From: Micromonospora noduli
Lineage (GTDB): Bacteria > Actinomycetota > Actinomycetes > Mycobacteriales > Micromonosporaceae
Length of the DNA: 64,000 bases
Direction of reading: 5' to 3'
NCBI RefSeq assembly: GCF_003264365.1
Contig: NZ_PYAK01000036.1
Location: 1-64,000, forward strand
Below are positions 16,525 through 28,300 of the stretch, piece by piece. The notes under the pieces are model-generated. The model had not been told where the DNA came from. It searched no databases and saw nothing but the letters and a program-made list of their open reading frames with translations. A program made the position numbers and the translations under genes. Position 1 is the first letter of the stretch. Each line of letters opens with the position of its first letter.

Positions 16525-17565
16525 GTGCCACCCACTCCCGCCGGCCAACTGGCCGTTCCGAACCTGCACCGGGCTGCGCGGATCGAGGACGCCGTGCACC
16601 AGCTCGTCGAGCGCCGGCTGCGGCGCACCGGCTGGCGGGTCAACATCGTCGCGTACACCGGCTACGGCGCGCCGGGTTGGGTGCGGGTGATGTGTCGGGT
16701 GCTGCTGGGCCGTCCGGACACCCGCCAGCGAGGTCGGCTGGACAAGGTCCGCGGCTGGCGCAGCTTCACGACGCTGCCGAACAAGCACGTCACCGTGACC
16801 ATCGAGGCCGGCGGGGTGCGGCACGAGACGCGGGCCGACCGCAGCGGCTTCGTCGACACACTGGTCGAGGCGGACCTGCCGCCCGGTTGGGGTACGGTCC
16901 GGCTCAGTGTCCCGGACGCGGAGCCGGTCGACGCCCCGGTGCGCATCCTCGACCCGGAGGTCAAGTTCGGCATCATCTCCGACATCGACGACACGGTGAT
17001 GGTGACCGCGCTGCCCCGGCCGCTGCTCGCCGCATGGAACACGTTCGTGCTCGACGAGCACGCCCGTAATGCCGTTCCCGGTATGGCGGTGCTCTACGAG
17101 CGGCTGGTCACCGCGCACCCCGGCGCCCCGGTCTTCTACCTCTCCACCGGCGCCTGGAACGTGGCACCGACGCTGACCCGGTTTCTGTCCCGGCACCTCT
17201 ACCCGGCCGGGCCGCTGCTGTTGACCGACTGGGGTCCGACCGCCGACCGGTGGTTCCGCAGCGGGCGGGAGCACAAGCGGGTCACCCTGGCCCGGATGGC
17301 CAAGGAGTTTCCCGACGTGAAGTGGCTGCTGGTCGGCGACGACGGGCAGCACGACCAGGAGATTTACCGGGAGTTCGCCGCCGCCCACCCGGAGAACGTC
17401 GCCGGGGTGGCGATCCGCCGGCTTTCCCCGACCCAGGCGGTGCTGGCCGGCAGCCTGCCCGCCCCGGCGGGCTCGTCGTCGGCGGGACCGGTGGGGCAGA
17501 AGTGGCTGTCCGCCCCGGACGGCGCCGGCCTGTGGCAGCTACTGCGCGACGCCGGCCTGGTGTGA
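16525..17565 (+). CDS. App1-like phosphatase (DUF2183)
   Basis: Start taken at GTG 16525, seven bases after AGGG, giving 346 residues; in-frame GTGs just upstream (for example 16507) are alternatives. The C-terminal half carries the HAD-like motif ISDIDDTVMVT and STGAWNV, matching the App1/DUF2183 phosphatidate phosphatase catalytic domain; the N-terminal half is a beta-rich region typical of the bacterial members. Yeast App1 dephosphorylates phosphatidate; the bacterial substrate is unknown. No membrane segment is seen. It is a single gene ended by a strong bidirectional hairpin. Confidence 0.88.
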   Translation: MPPTPAGQLAVPNLHRAARIEDAVHQLVERRLRRTGWRVNIVAYTGYGAPGWVRVMCRVLLGRPDTRQRGRLDKVRGWRSFTTLPNKHVTVTIEAGGVRHETRADRSGFVDTLVEADLPPGWGTVRLSVPDAEPVDAPVRILDPEVKFGIISDIDDTVMVTALPRPLLAAWNTFVLDEHARNAVPGMAVLYERLVTAHPGAPVFYLSTGAWNVAPTLTRFLSRHLYPAGPLLLTDWGPTADRWFRSGREHKRVTLARMAKEFPDVKWLLVGDDGQHDQEIYREFAAAHPENVAGVAIRRLSPTQAVLAGSLPAPAGSSSAGPVGQKWLSAPDGAGLWQLLRDAGLV

Positions 17566-17608
17566 CCGCGCTCCTCGCGCCACTCGCAGTGGCTCAGCCC
17601 GCACAGGC

Positions 17609-17649
17609 GAAACCCCCGGGTGCCGCAGTTCGCGGTGCCCGGGGGTTTC
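17609..17649. terminator. Strong hairpin between convergent genes
   Basis: An 18-base arm starting GAAACCCCCGGG (17609-17626) pairs with 17632-17649 over its full length with two G-U wobbles and a five-base loop. The A-run on one side and the T-run on the other let it work in both directions, ending the App1-like gene (stop 17565) and the FG-GAP/LamG gene (stop 17661). Confidence 0.8.
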
Positions 17650-17660
17650 GGCACTTCGGG

Positions 17661-20600
17661 TTACATCAGTGAGGGCATGCTCCAGGTGACGGTGCCGGCG
17701 GCGCCGGTTCCCGCGTAGAGAGTCATGGTGCCTGCGCTCTTGCGACGGACCACCAGGTCGACCTTCCCGTCGTTGGTGACGTCACCGAGACTGCTCATGT
17801 CGAAGTCCCGGCACTTGCCGCAGACCAGCACGCGGGTGCCCCAGACCGGGGTTCCGCTGGCGACCGTGTTGGGGTAGACCCACATGTCGCCCGTGTCGGG
17901 GTTGCGCATGAACAGGTCCGGCTTGCCGTCGTTGTTGACATCCTCGATATTCGCCTGGTCGTATCCGCCGCAGGAGGCACAGAGGAGCACCCGAGTGCCC
18001 CAGGTGACCGCCCCGCCGCGGGTGCCGTTGCCCGGGTAGTAGTACATGTTCCCGGTGCTGTTCTCCCGGATGAACAGGTCGACCTTCCCGTCGCGGTTGA
18101 CGTCGGCGAGATCGGACGTGCCGAAGTTGACGCAACCGCCACAGACCAGCTGGCGGACAGCCCAGACCGGGTCGCCGTTGGCGACCGTGTTCGGGTAGAC
18201 GTACATGTCGCCGGTGCTGATCTGGCGCATGAAGAGGTCCAACTTGCCGTCGTTGTTGGCGTCGGCGATGTTGAACGAGTCGTAGCCCCCGCACCGACCG
18301 CACACCACCACACCGGCGTCGAACGTCAGCGTGCCGTCCAGGTTCGTTCCACGGCGTAGCAGCACGTCGCCGTTGCTCTGCTTGATCAACATATCGCTCC
18401 GGCCGTCACCGGTGACGTCGCGGACGTTGGGTGCGAGGACCATCTGGGCGTAGTTGCCCGGCGCGCTGGCCTCGGCCGGGTTCAGGGCCCGGTCCCAGTG
18501 CTGCACGTTGCTGATCTGGCCGGAGTAGTACGAACTCGGTGCGCCCTTGTAGCGGTAGTGACCGATCACGAAGCGCCCGGTGCTCGGCCAGGAGACGGCG
18601 GCGGCGTGCTGGGCCGTGCCAGCGAGGTTGTTGTTGACGTACAGGGCCATCGTGCTCGTGGTGGCGTTGTAGGTGGCCACCAGGTGTGTCCAGACGCCGA
18701 GCTGCGCGTTTGGTGCGCTGATCGCCTGGTCGTACGACCAGGCGTCGCTGTCGGAGCGGGCCATCCCGAACCGCCAGGTGTTGTCGCTCTGCTCCTGCCA
18801 GAGGATGAAGCGGGCGGAGCGTGCCCCCTCCTCAGAAAGGATGATCTTGCCGGCGGTGGTGGGCTTCACCCAGACGGCGACGCTGAACGACTCGGTGGTG
18901 TCGATCAGCACGGGACTGGCGGCGCTGACCACGCTGCCGGTGCCGCTGGCGTCCACGCCCGTGCCGGTGGCATCGCTGTTGAGCCGCAGGTCCGGGCTGA
19001 AGAGGTCACCCTCGTGCCATTTCGCGTTGCCGGTGCCGGTGAGGGTGCTGCCGCCGGAGGTGTCGGCCGCGGTCGCCGCCGTCGCACCCGCCCCGCCGTC
19101 GTTGAGCGGCCAGGTGTGTTTGGCGGTGACCAGGCCCTGAGCCTGCTGGGTGGCGATGGTGGGCGTGGTGCCGAGGCCACTCACCAGGTACGCCGTGGTG
19201 AGGCCGTTGCCACCAACGGTCCACAGGTCGGCGGTGCCGTCGGAGTTGACGTCGGCTGCCCGCAGGCTCAGCGCCGCACCCCGGTTCCAGTTGGTCGAAA
19301 GGGCGTACGGCGTGTAGGTGAGCTGGCGGGTGTCCTCGTTGTAGGCCAGATTTGTCCAGAGGTGCAGGGCCCCCGTGTTGCTGTTCCAGAGGAACATCGA
19401 GGTGCCGCCGTTGACCTGGGCGGTGGCGATGGTCCAGTTGTTCCAGTCCGTGGCACCCGTCGGGGTGAGTGCCGTGGTGCGAGCAGCCCCGAGGTAGCCG
19501 CCGATTATGGGGAAGACGGTGGAGTAGTAGGTCAAGAAGTAGCCACTGGCGGGGTCTCCGCTGGTGCCGATCAGGTCCGGATAGGCGGAATCGGTGCCGC
19601 GGGTGTCGCCCGCATTGGCCAACTGCAATGGGATGTTGCCGCTTTCATCCAGCAATTGATCAAGAGGAAGGCTCTGCTGATTGTCCTCAGGCCGGATGAC
19701 AGAGCCGTCGATGCTACCTCGCAGAATGCTGGCGTTGCCAGCACTGATACCCGTTGGGTAGTACACCAGGACGTCCTGGGTGTCAGTGCCGAAGAACTTG
19801 CCTGAAATAGCCTGCCCGCCATCGAAGTCGGACGGATCATGATTGCCGGTTACTCCATTGCCCTGGGCGCCGAGGTCGTTCGCGTTGGTGCGTACCGCGC
19901 CGCTGTTCATGCCCGTGCCGAGCCAGAGACCCGAGGGCAACCCGTTGCTGGCACCGACGGTCAGTAGGTCGGCTACGCCGTCGCCGGTGAGATCTGCGTC
20001 TGGGGTCGCGTCGGCGGGAACCGCGTTGAAGGGAACGACGGCAGTCTCGCCGAAGTTCCCCCCTGCGGAAAGGCTGGTGACCGCCAGGGTGTTGGTGAAC
20101 CGGGTGGGCGTCACGGTCACCACCGCGGTGCCAGCGGAGGCAGAGACGGTGAATGGCGGCAGACCATTCAACTGGTAGCTGTAACTGGTCGGCTGGGTGC
20201 CGCTGCTCGGTGGCGTGATGGTGAATCTGACCTCTTCGCCGATCTTGGCAAGTCCCTGCGGCTGGCTGATGTCCGGCGCACCGGTCCGGGTGGGGTCGAA
20301 CGTGAAGTTGCAGGTCGCCGACCAGTCGCTGGGCGTCCGGAAGTCGGTCGCCTGGACCTTCCAGGAGAAGTTGGTGGCCGCGCCTCCGGCTGCGGCCCGC
20401 AACGTGGCCGCCGGCACGATCAGTACGCCGGTGCTGCCTGACGAGTACGTGAGCAGGTTCGGGTTGGACGACGCCAGGGCGGTCTGCGAGGCGTCGGAGG
20501 TCTTCCACAGCTTGAAGCTCACTCCGAGAGTGCCGCCGTTGGGGTCGGAGACCGGGGCGTAGAGGTAGACCGGGTTGTCGCCGATCATCGACCCACCGGC

Positions 20601-22112
20601 GCAGGCGGTGCGGGGCGACGTAGTCATGCCGGTCGGCTTGTTCGGCTTGTGGTTGTAGCGGATCTCCAGGGTGGGGCTGGTTTCCAGGAACTCTTTCCAA
20701 CTCCGGGTGTCGCTGGCCTCGTTGGCGGCGACCATACGCAGGGTGCGGGTGGCCCGCTTGTTGGTGACGTCGGTCTTGATCTGGCCGGTGATGTCGAAGG
20801 ACACGCCTAGGGCGTCGCACCCGCTGTAGCCGTAGGCGAAGCTCTTCGACGCGGCGAGGGGACCGTTGCTCTGGCCTTCCCAGTAGTTCCAGGTGGCGTT
20901 GGACTTGGTCAGCGTGGCGGCGGGTGCGTAGACGTTGACGGTCTTGTCGTCGCAGTTCCACGACCGGGTGTTAGTGATCTTGAACGTGGCGTCCGCGATC
21001 TCCGCGCCGGTTAGCATGCCGTAGGGCACCGGAAAGTTGATTAAAGTGTTCGAGCGCTGCTCACCGGAGTTACCGACCTGCATCCGACCGATCGGGTCGG
21101 GGGTGTCGTTCCAGTAATTGGTGGACTGGTGGTGGTAGGAGATGCTGGCCCAGCCGGACATCCGTGGACCGTTCGAGCTCCAGTTGAAGCTGGGGTCGAT
21201 GTAGACCGGGTAGACGGTCGTGGCATCGGTGAGCAGCTTGCGGTCGGGCTTGAGACCGAGCTTGCCAGGGGTGATGGAGACCCCGATGGCGGCGGTGCGT
21301 GCCGCCCGGCCGGGAGCTGCGCTCGTCGATGCGGCGCCACTGCGAGCGGTCGGTCCACTGGTGGTCGCCGCCGAGGAGTCCCACATGATCGGCGCGGGTG
21401 CGGTGATGACCGCGTCGCCGGCGCGGTCCTGCCCGCTGATGTTTCCCGCCGCGTCGGCGTCGAGCGTGAATCCCTTGGCGGTGGTGGCGAGATCGAGCGT
21501 CGCCAGCTTCGGGTTCGCCGCGGCCTTCGCGTCCTTGACCACGAAGACGTGCGAGAAGCCACCCTGGGCGTTGACGGTCGCGGTCAGGTCCACGCCGGGC
21601 AGTACGTCGGCATATGTGGCCGTCGGCCCGGCAAGCGTGGGCACGGGCAGGGTGACGGGTGCCGTCAGTGCGAGCGAGCGGTCCCCGCTGACCAGGTGTG
21701 CCATCGGTTCGGTACCACCGCCGGAGAGCGTGATGTCATGCGTGGTGGTGGTCGCCGTGACGGCACCGTCGGCCCGTCGGACCAGGGTGGGGTCCAGCGG
21801 CTTCCAGGTGTCCCCGACGCGCTTGCGGGCCGGCATCGCGCTCTGGCTGAGCAGGAGCTGTCCGTCCGGGCGGGCGGTCAGGGTCTCCGTCGAGGTGCCG
21901 GCTGCGGTCACCTCGACCTGCTTGCCAGTCCGCTTGGCCTGGGCCAGCGCCGCGTCCACCCCGAGCGGCCCTGCCGTGACAGCTGCGGGTGTCGGTTTTG
22001 CCGGAGCAGCGGCGGCGGCTGGCAGCGCGAGCGGCACCGCGGTCGTGGCGATGGCGACAGCGGCCACCGCACCCGACGCGACGGCGCGTAGGCGCGGTCG
22101 TCTCTTGACCAT
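17661..22112 (-). CDS. Giant secreted DNRLRE / FG-GAP / LamG domain protein
   Basis: Start set at ATG 22112 (GGGGAG eight bases upstream), giving 1483 residues. An N-terminal KRRPRLR and Ala-rich stretch form a signal peptide. In order there is a beta-rich region, a DNRLRE-like domain (about 305-475), an Ig/Fn3-like stretch (480-590), FG-GAP/VCBS repeats with calcium-loop signatures (DLTGDGVADLL, DVNSDGTADLW; about 700-1000), a LamG jelly-roll (about 1000-1215) and a C-terminal block of FG-GAP-like repeats. Four of these carry CxxC pairs at residues 1271, 1324, 1378 and 1431. It has no catalytic motif and is probably a wall-associated or released adhesin. It is divergent from the RHS gene; a patch near 19600-19860 has lower GC. 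Confidence 0.85.
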   Translation of the reverse strand: MVKRRPRLRAVASGAVAAVAIATTAVPLALPAAAAAPAKPTPAAVTAGPLGVDAALAQAKRTGKQVEVTAAGTSTETLTARPDGQLLLSQSAMPARKRVGDTWKPLDPTLVRRADGAVTATTTTHDITLSGGGTEPMAHLVSGDRSLALTAPVTLPVPTLAGPTATYADVLPGVDLTATVNAQGGFSHVFVVKDAKAAANPKLATLDLATTAKGFTLDADAAGNISGQDRAGDAVITAPAPIMWDSSAATTSGPTARSGAASTSAAPGRAARTAAIGVSITPGKLGLKPDRKLLTDATTVYPVYIDPSFNWSSNGPRMSGWASISYHHQSTNYWNDTPDPIGRMQVGNSGEQRSNTLINFPVPYGMLTGAEIADATFKITNTRSWNCDDKTVNVYAPAATLTKSNATWNYWEGQSNGPLAASKSFAYGYSGCDALGVSFDITGQIKTDVTNKRATRTLRMVAANEASDTRSWKEFLETSPTLEIRYNHKPNKPTGMTTSPRTACAGGSMIGDNPVYLYAPVSDPNGGTLGVSFKLWKTSDASQTALASSNPNLLTYSSGSTGVLIVPAATLRAAAGGAATNFSWKVQATDFRTPSDWSATCNFTFDPTRTGAPDISQPQGLAKIGEEVRFTITPPSSGTQPTSYSYQLNGLPPFTVSASAGTAVVTVTPTRFTNTLAVTSLSAGGNFGETAVVPFNAVPADATPDADLTGDGVADLLTVGASNGLPSGLWLGTGMNSGAVRTNANDLGAQGNGVTGNHDPSDFDGGQAISGKFFGTDTQDVLVYYPTGISAGNASILRGSIDGSVIRPEDNQQSLPLDQLLDESGNIPLQLANAGDTRGTDSAYPDLIGTSGDPASGYFLTYYSTVFPIIGGYLGAARTTALTPTGATDWNNWTIATAQVNGGTSMFLWNSNTGALHLWTNLAYNEDTRQLTYTPYALSTNWNRGAALSLRAADVNSDGTADLWTVGGNGLTTAYLVSGLGTTPTIATQQAQGLVTAKHTWPLNDGGAGATAATAADTSGGSTLTGTGNAKWHEGDLFSPDLRLNSDATGTGVDASGTGSVVSAASPVLIDTTESFSVAVWVKPTTAGKIILSEEGARSARFILWQEQSDNTWRFGMARSDSDAWSYDQAISAPNAQLGVWTHLVATYNATTSTMALYVNNNLAGTAQHAAAVSWPSTGRFVIGHYRYKGAPSSYYSGQISNVQHWDRALNPAEASAPGNYAQMVLAPNVRDVTGDGRSDMLIKQSNGDVLLRRGTNLDGTLTFDAGVVVCGRCGGYDSFNIADANNDGKLDLFMRQISTGDMYVYPNTVANGDPVWAVRQLVCGGCVNFGTSDLADVNRDGKVDLFIRENSTGNMYYYPGNGTRGGAVTWGTRVLLCASCGGYDQANIEDVNNDGKPDLFMRNPDTGDMWVYPNTVASGTPVWGTRVLVCGKCRDFDMSSLGDVTNDGKVDLVVRRKSAGTMTLYAGTGAAGTVTWSMPSLM
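17675..18302 (-). repeat. Four tandem FG-GAP-like coding repeats with CxxC
   Basis: The repeats have a period of 53-54 codons. Each carries a CxxC (CGRC, CGGC, CASC, CGKC), then a D-x-N-x-D-G-K-x-D calcium-loop signature, and ends in a Tyr/Trp-rich strand such as MYVYPNT. The nucleotide repeats are diverged, so the array looks old rather than recently expanded. Confidence 0.7.
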
Positions 22113-22302
22113 GTGTAGTGCTCCCCGTGGGTGATGTGCACGTGTAGGCGCGTCCGATCGAGCGGCCACAGTGAAGCAGCCAGGCCGTCCTGCGGGAAAC
22201 GTCTTCGGTCACTACCTGCTGTCCTTTTAGCACTCAGTGAGAGGGGTTTGATGGCATCGGAAGCTGATCATCGTTATGGTTCCGTGACCTCCTTGGGTGG
22301 TT

Positions 22303-22320
22303 GAACATGAAACATTGTTC
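22303..22320. promoter_or_regulatory. Inverted repeat upstream of the RHS gene, candidate operator
   Basis: GAACA (22303-22307) and TGTTC (22316-22320) are separated by eight AT-rich bases in the divergent region between the two giant secreted-protein genes. It is about 70 bases before the RHS start. The spacing differs from an actinobacterial LexA box, so no regulator is proposed. Confidence 0.3.
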
Positions 22321-22388
22321 GCGCCACGGGGGTGCATGATCGATCACTCTGCGTGGCCTCCATTCCATCTCGCTGAGTTGAGGTACGC

Positions 22389-25300
22389 ATGGCCGTCCGC
22401 GGGGGATTACGTCTGCTCACACGTCCCAGACGTCTGGTTGCGGTTGTCGCGGCCGCGTCGCTCGCCGCCAGTCTGCTGTCGGGTGCGCCTGCCGTGGCGA
22501 AGCCCAAGGAAACGGAGTTGGCGAAGGCGCCGGCGACGTCGCCGGGGCAGTCGGTCAAGGGTGTGAAGCCGCTGCCGACCAAGTTCGTGACGCCGCCGGA
22601 CGACGCGAAGTCGACGTTCAAGTCGACACGGACGGTGTGGCCGAAGGCTGCCTCGGCGCGGATGGAGTTGGCGGCGGTTCCGGCCGGTGCGCGGGCGGCG
22701 TCGCCGGCGCGGGTGCGTGCCGTTGGTACGCCGGTGTGGGCCGAGTCGGTGGCGGCAAAGACCGGCGAGTCGGTCGGTGCGTGGCGCCTGGACGTGAAGG
22801 TCGCCGACCGTAAGGCCACCGAGGCCGCCGGGGTGGATGGCGTGCTGCTCTCTGTCGACTCGGACGTCCGCTCCGGTGCGGTGCGGGTCGGCGTGGATTA
22901 CGCGGGGTTCGCGGAGGCGTTTGGCGGTAACTACGGGTCACGGTTGCGGTTGGTCCGGTTGCCGGCGTGTGCGCTCACGACACCAACGCGCAGCGAGTGT
23001 CGGACGGGTCAGCCGTTGGCGTCGACGAATGATGCCGGGGCGAGGTCGGTGTCGGCCGAGGTGCCGCTGGCGGCGAATGCGGGCGCTCGGGCTGCGGGTG
23101 GCGTGACGGTGCTGGCGGCGGTTGCCGCGGCTGGTGAAGAGGGCGGCAAGGGCGGCACGTACGCGGCCACGGATTTGAAGCCGTCGGGCTCGTGGACCGG
23201 TGGTGGGAGTACGGGTTCATTTACGTATTCGTATCCGGTCACGGTGCCGCCGGCGGCGTCGGATCTGGTGCCGACGGTGGCGTTGTCGTATGACTCGGGC
23301 AGTGTGGACGGGCAGACGGCGTCGACGAACGCGCAGGCGTCGTGGGTGGGTGACGGATGGTCCACGCCGCGCTCGTACGTGGAGCAGTCGTTCGCGTCGT
23401 GCATGGACGAGCCGGGTGGTAGCGCGTCGCCGGTGAAGACGCCGGACCGCTGTTATGACGGCCCGTTGTTGACGTTGTCGTTGAATGGCTCCTCGACGGC
23501 TTTGGTGTGGGATGCCGCGAAAGAGGTGTGGAAGCCGGAGTCGGACAACGGTGAGGTCGTCACCCACCATAAGAACGCGAACAACGGCTCGGGCACGTAC
23601 AACACTGATTATTGGCAGGTGACGCTGCGCGACGGCACCAGTTACGAGTTTGGCCGTAACCGGTTGCCGGGGTGGACGTCGGGTAAGGCGGAGACGAAGT
23701 CGGTGGACCACACGCCGGTGTATTCGCCGCACTCGGGGGACCCGTGCTACAACTCGGCGGGGTTCTCCTCGTCGGTGTGCACGATGGCGTACCGGTGGAA
23801 CCTGGACTACGTCACCGACACCAACGGTAACGCGATGGCGTACTACTACAACCAGGCCACGAACTTCTACGGCCGCAACAAGGGCGCCTCGGATGTGTCC
23901 TACATTCGCGACAGCAACCTGGCGCGTATTGATTACGGGTTCGCCGGCGGCGGCGCGTACGGCACGGTGGCGAACCAGGTGGTGTTCAACACCGGTGACC
24001 GATGTCTGTCGGGGGCGTGTCAGCCGTTGAACGCGGCGAACAAGGCGAACTGGCCGGACGTGCCGTTCGACCTGATCTGCGCCTCAGGGGCTGATTGTGA
24101 CGACTGGAGCCCGTCGTTCTTCTCCACTGTCCGGTTGACGTCGATCGAGGCGAGGCAGTACAACACGGCGACCTCGACCTACGAGAAGGTCGACTCGTAC
24201 GCCCTGTCGCAGAGCATGCCGGCCACCGGTGACGGCACGTCGCCGACGTTGTGGCTGACCGGGGTCGTCCGTACGGGTCATGACACCAGCGCGGGTGGGT
24301 CGACGGCGGCGATCACGTTGCCATCGGTGTCGTTCACCGGTATCAAGTTGCCCAACCGGGTCGACACCGCCGGTGGGTTGCCGTCGTTCTACCGGCAGCG
24401 CATCGCGACGATCACCACCGAGACCGGATCAGTGATCAGTCCCAGCTACGAGTTGCCGGTGCCGTGCACCGCCCCGGTTACCACCGACCCGGCGGCGAAC
24501 ACGAAGTCCTGCTATCCGGTGTACTGGACCCCGGATGGTTACACGGCCCCGGCCAAAGACTGGTTCAACAAGTACGCCGTCACCCGGGTCACCTCCACCG
24601 ACCCCACCGGCGGCGCCGCGGCCCTGTCGACCAGCTACAAGTACCTGGGCGGCGCGGCCTGGCACTTCGACGAGAACGAGGTCGTCAAGACCAAGTACCG
24701 CAGCTACGGCCAGTTCCGCGGCTACGCCAAGGTGCAGACCTTCACCGGCGACGGCGTCAACGACCGCCGCACCCAGACCGAAACCGCTTACTACCGCGGC
24801 ATGTCGAAGAACAACAACTCGACCGTGGTGAACCTGACCGACTCCGCTGGTGGCCTGCACGAGGACATCGACGAACTCGCCGGCAAGGAACTGGAGAGCG
24901 CCCAGTACCTCGGCGAAGGCGGCCGCGTCGACTCCTCCACCATCACCTCCTACTGGGTGTCCGCAGCGACCGCCACCCGCAGCAGAAGTGGTTTGTCGGC
25001 GTTGACGGCGCAGTGGGTCGCACCCGTCAAGACGTACACCCGCCAGGCCGTCACGAGCAGCGGATCGGTGGCGTGGCGCAACACCGCCACGGACAGCAGC
25101 TACGACGCGAACACCGCCAGCCCCACCTTCGGTGAGCTGAAGAACACCTACACCTACACGGTGCCGGTCGACGCGGCGTACAACCAGTGCACCACCTACA
25201 CCTACGCCCCGGCCAACACCACCAAGAACCTCGCCGGGCTGGTCAGCCAGACCGAAACCGTCTCCGTGGCCTGCGGCGGGTTCACCCAGGGCAGCCCCGC

Positions 25301-28300
25301 CTCCGTGCCCGGCAGCGTCAACACCCTCACCGCCCCGGGCAGCGTCAACCGACCCGCCCAGGTGGTGAAGGCCGAACGCAGCTTCTACGACGTGACGGAC
25401 TTCTCCACCACGTTCCCGCAGGCGGCGGCCCCGTCCAAGGGCAACGTCACGATGACCCAGGTCGCCAAGGACCACACCAGCGGGGCGTACGCCTGGCAGA
25501 CCACCGGACGGTCGACCTACGACAGCTACGGCCGGGTCACCGACTCGTACGACGCCAAGGGCAACAAGACCACCAGCGGCTACACCATGAACGCCGTCAA
25601 ACTGGTCACCGCGACCTCCAGCACCAACGCCGCGGGACACGGTAGCTCCGCCACGCTCGACACGAAGCGCGGGATGTCGCTGGTCAGCACCGACGCCAAC
25701 GACATCGTCACCACCCAGCAGTACGACGCGCTCGGCCGGGCGACGTCGGTGTGGTTGAACTCGCGCGCCACCAGCGTCGCGGCGAACCACAAGTTCACCT
25801 ATACCGTCTCGAAGACGGGCGTATCCGCTACCACCACGCAAACGCTCAACAACTCCAACGGCTATCAGACGTCCGTCACCATCTACGACGCGCTGCTGCG
25901 CACGCGGCAGACCCAGTCGATCACCCCGGCGGGTGGCCGGATGATCACGGACACGTTCTACGACACTCGTGGTGGGACTCGCGCGTCGTACAACGGCTGG
26001 TGGGATGACGGGTCGTTGCCGACCGTCAGCACTCCGGTATCGGCTGCGAACCTGGGCAAGCAGGTGCCGAACCAGACCCTCACCACCTACGACGGCCTGG
26101 GCAGGGCGGTCGTCGTCACCAACGCGAAGAACGGCGTGACCGTCTCGACGACGACCACCGTGTACGCCGGTGACCGCACGACCGTTGTTCCGCCTACCGG
26201 CGGGGTCGTCTCCGCCACCCTCACCGACCCCATCGGTCGCAAGAAGGAACTGCACGAGTACAGCGCTCGTCCGACGGTGACGACGCCGGCGGACACGTTC
26301 ACCGGGATGTTCACCGTCACCGGTGGTACCGCGACGGTCAGCAAGTACGGCTACGACGAGCACGGGAACCAGTCGACGCTCACCGACGCCAGCAACAACG
26401 TGTGGACCTCGACCTACAACCTGCTCGGCCAGGTCGTTAGCAAGGTCGACCCGGATGCCGGCAACAGCAGCATGAGCTACGACGCCAACGGCAACCTCGA
26501 GCAGTCCACCGACGGGCGCGGCAAGACCCTGTCGTTCACCTACGACTCCCTCGACCGCAAGACCGGCGAGTTCGCGGCGACGGTGGCGAACCAGTCGACG
26601 GCGAACCGGCGGGCGACCTGGGTGTACGACAACAGCAACAGCGTCGCGGGGGTCACCAACGCGCTAGGGAAGCTGACCACCACGACCGCCTACCGTGGTG
26701 GGCAGGCGTACGTCACCCAGCAGAAGGCGTTCAACGTCTTCGGCGGCTCCCTCGGCACGACGGTCACCATCCCCGACACCGAAGGCGCCCTCGGCGGGTC
26801 GTACGCGTTCGGGCACACCTACACCTCGGTGCTGGGCCTGCCCCTGACCGACACCTACCCGGCCAAGGGCAGCCTGCCGTCAGAGACCGTTCTGCACGGC
26901 TACACCGGTGTGCTGGACCTGCCCACCACCCTCGGCGGTCTCGCCGGTTACAGCCAGAGCGTCAGCTACGACGCCTACGGCCGAGTGGACCAGCAGAAGA
27001 TCGGCTCGGCGAGCAGCCATGCCTTCGTCACCAACACGTACGACCCGCACACCGCCCGGTTGACCAACCAACTCGTCACCCGCTCCACGACGACCCCGAC
27101 GACTGTGGATGAGCAGGAGTACAGGTACGACCTGGTCGGGAACATCACCCGCAAGATCAGCAAGCGGTTGGGCACCACCACCCCGGCGGAGACGCAGTGC
27201 TACGGCTACGACGGTCTGGCCAGACTCACCGAAGCGTGGACCGGCACCGACGCCTGCGCCACCACACCCACCGACACCAACAAGTCCATGGTCGGCAACG
27301 CCATCGGCGCGGGTAGCGCCTACTGGACCAGCTGGCAGATCGACCCCATCGGCAACCGCACCAAGCAGGTCGAGCACAACCTGACCGGCGGCACCGACAC
27401 GACCACCACCTACGCCTACAACGGCAATGGTCAGAACAAGCCGCACACCCTGACCTCCACCACCAAGACCGGCGGCGCAACCGGTACCACGTCGTATACC
27501 TACGACAACGCCGGCAACACCACCGGCCGCAACGCCGCCCAGGGGAACCAAACCCTCACCTGGGACGACGCCGGCAAACTCGGCACGGTCACCGGCGGCA
27601 CCAGCGGGACCAACACCTTCATCTATGACGCCGACGGCAACCTGTTGCTGCAGAAGGAACCCGGCAAGAACACCCTCTACCTGCCCGGGCAGCAACTCAC
27701 CCTCAACACCACCACCAGCGTTGTCACGGGCAGCCGCTACTACGCCCTTCCCGGCGGCGGCACCTCCATCCGCACCGGTAGCGGTACGGCTTACACCTTC
27801 GCCATCGACGACCACCAGGGCACCCCGACCCTCTACCTCGACAGCACCGCCCAAAACCCGACGTGGCGGCAGTACACCCCCTACGGCGCACCTCGAGGCG
27901 CCACCATCACCGCACCCGACAACCACGGCTTCCTCGATAAGCCCATGAGCCCGACCGGACTCACCACCGTGGGCGCCCGTTCCTACGACCCGCTCGCGGG
28001 CCGATTCATCTCCATCGACCCACTCCAAGATGCCACCCAGCCGCAGCAATGGAACGGTTACTCCTACGCCAACAACACCCCGGTGACGTCCAGCGATCCC
28101 ACCGGGATGATCCCTGATGACTGCAAGTACTTCGACTGCTACGGCTACGACGTCAAGAAGGGCTGCCCGGATGGATGCGGCTCCACCGACAACGTGACCT
28201 ATGGCAAGAAGAACAAGCTAACCAGCACCAAGCAGAAGCGCGGAAAGTACGTGCCGCCGCCGCGGCACACGCCGAAGCCGAAAAAGTGCGGGTTCCTCTC

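Noticed and set aside
22303..22320. Inverted repeat as a LexA (SOS) box for the RHS gene
   Set aside because: The half-sites are GAACA/TGTTC with eight bases between, while actinobacterial LexA boxes have GAAC and GTTC only four apart.
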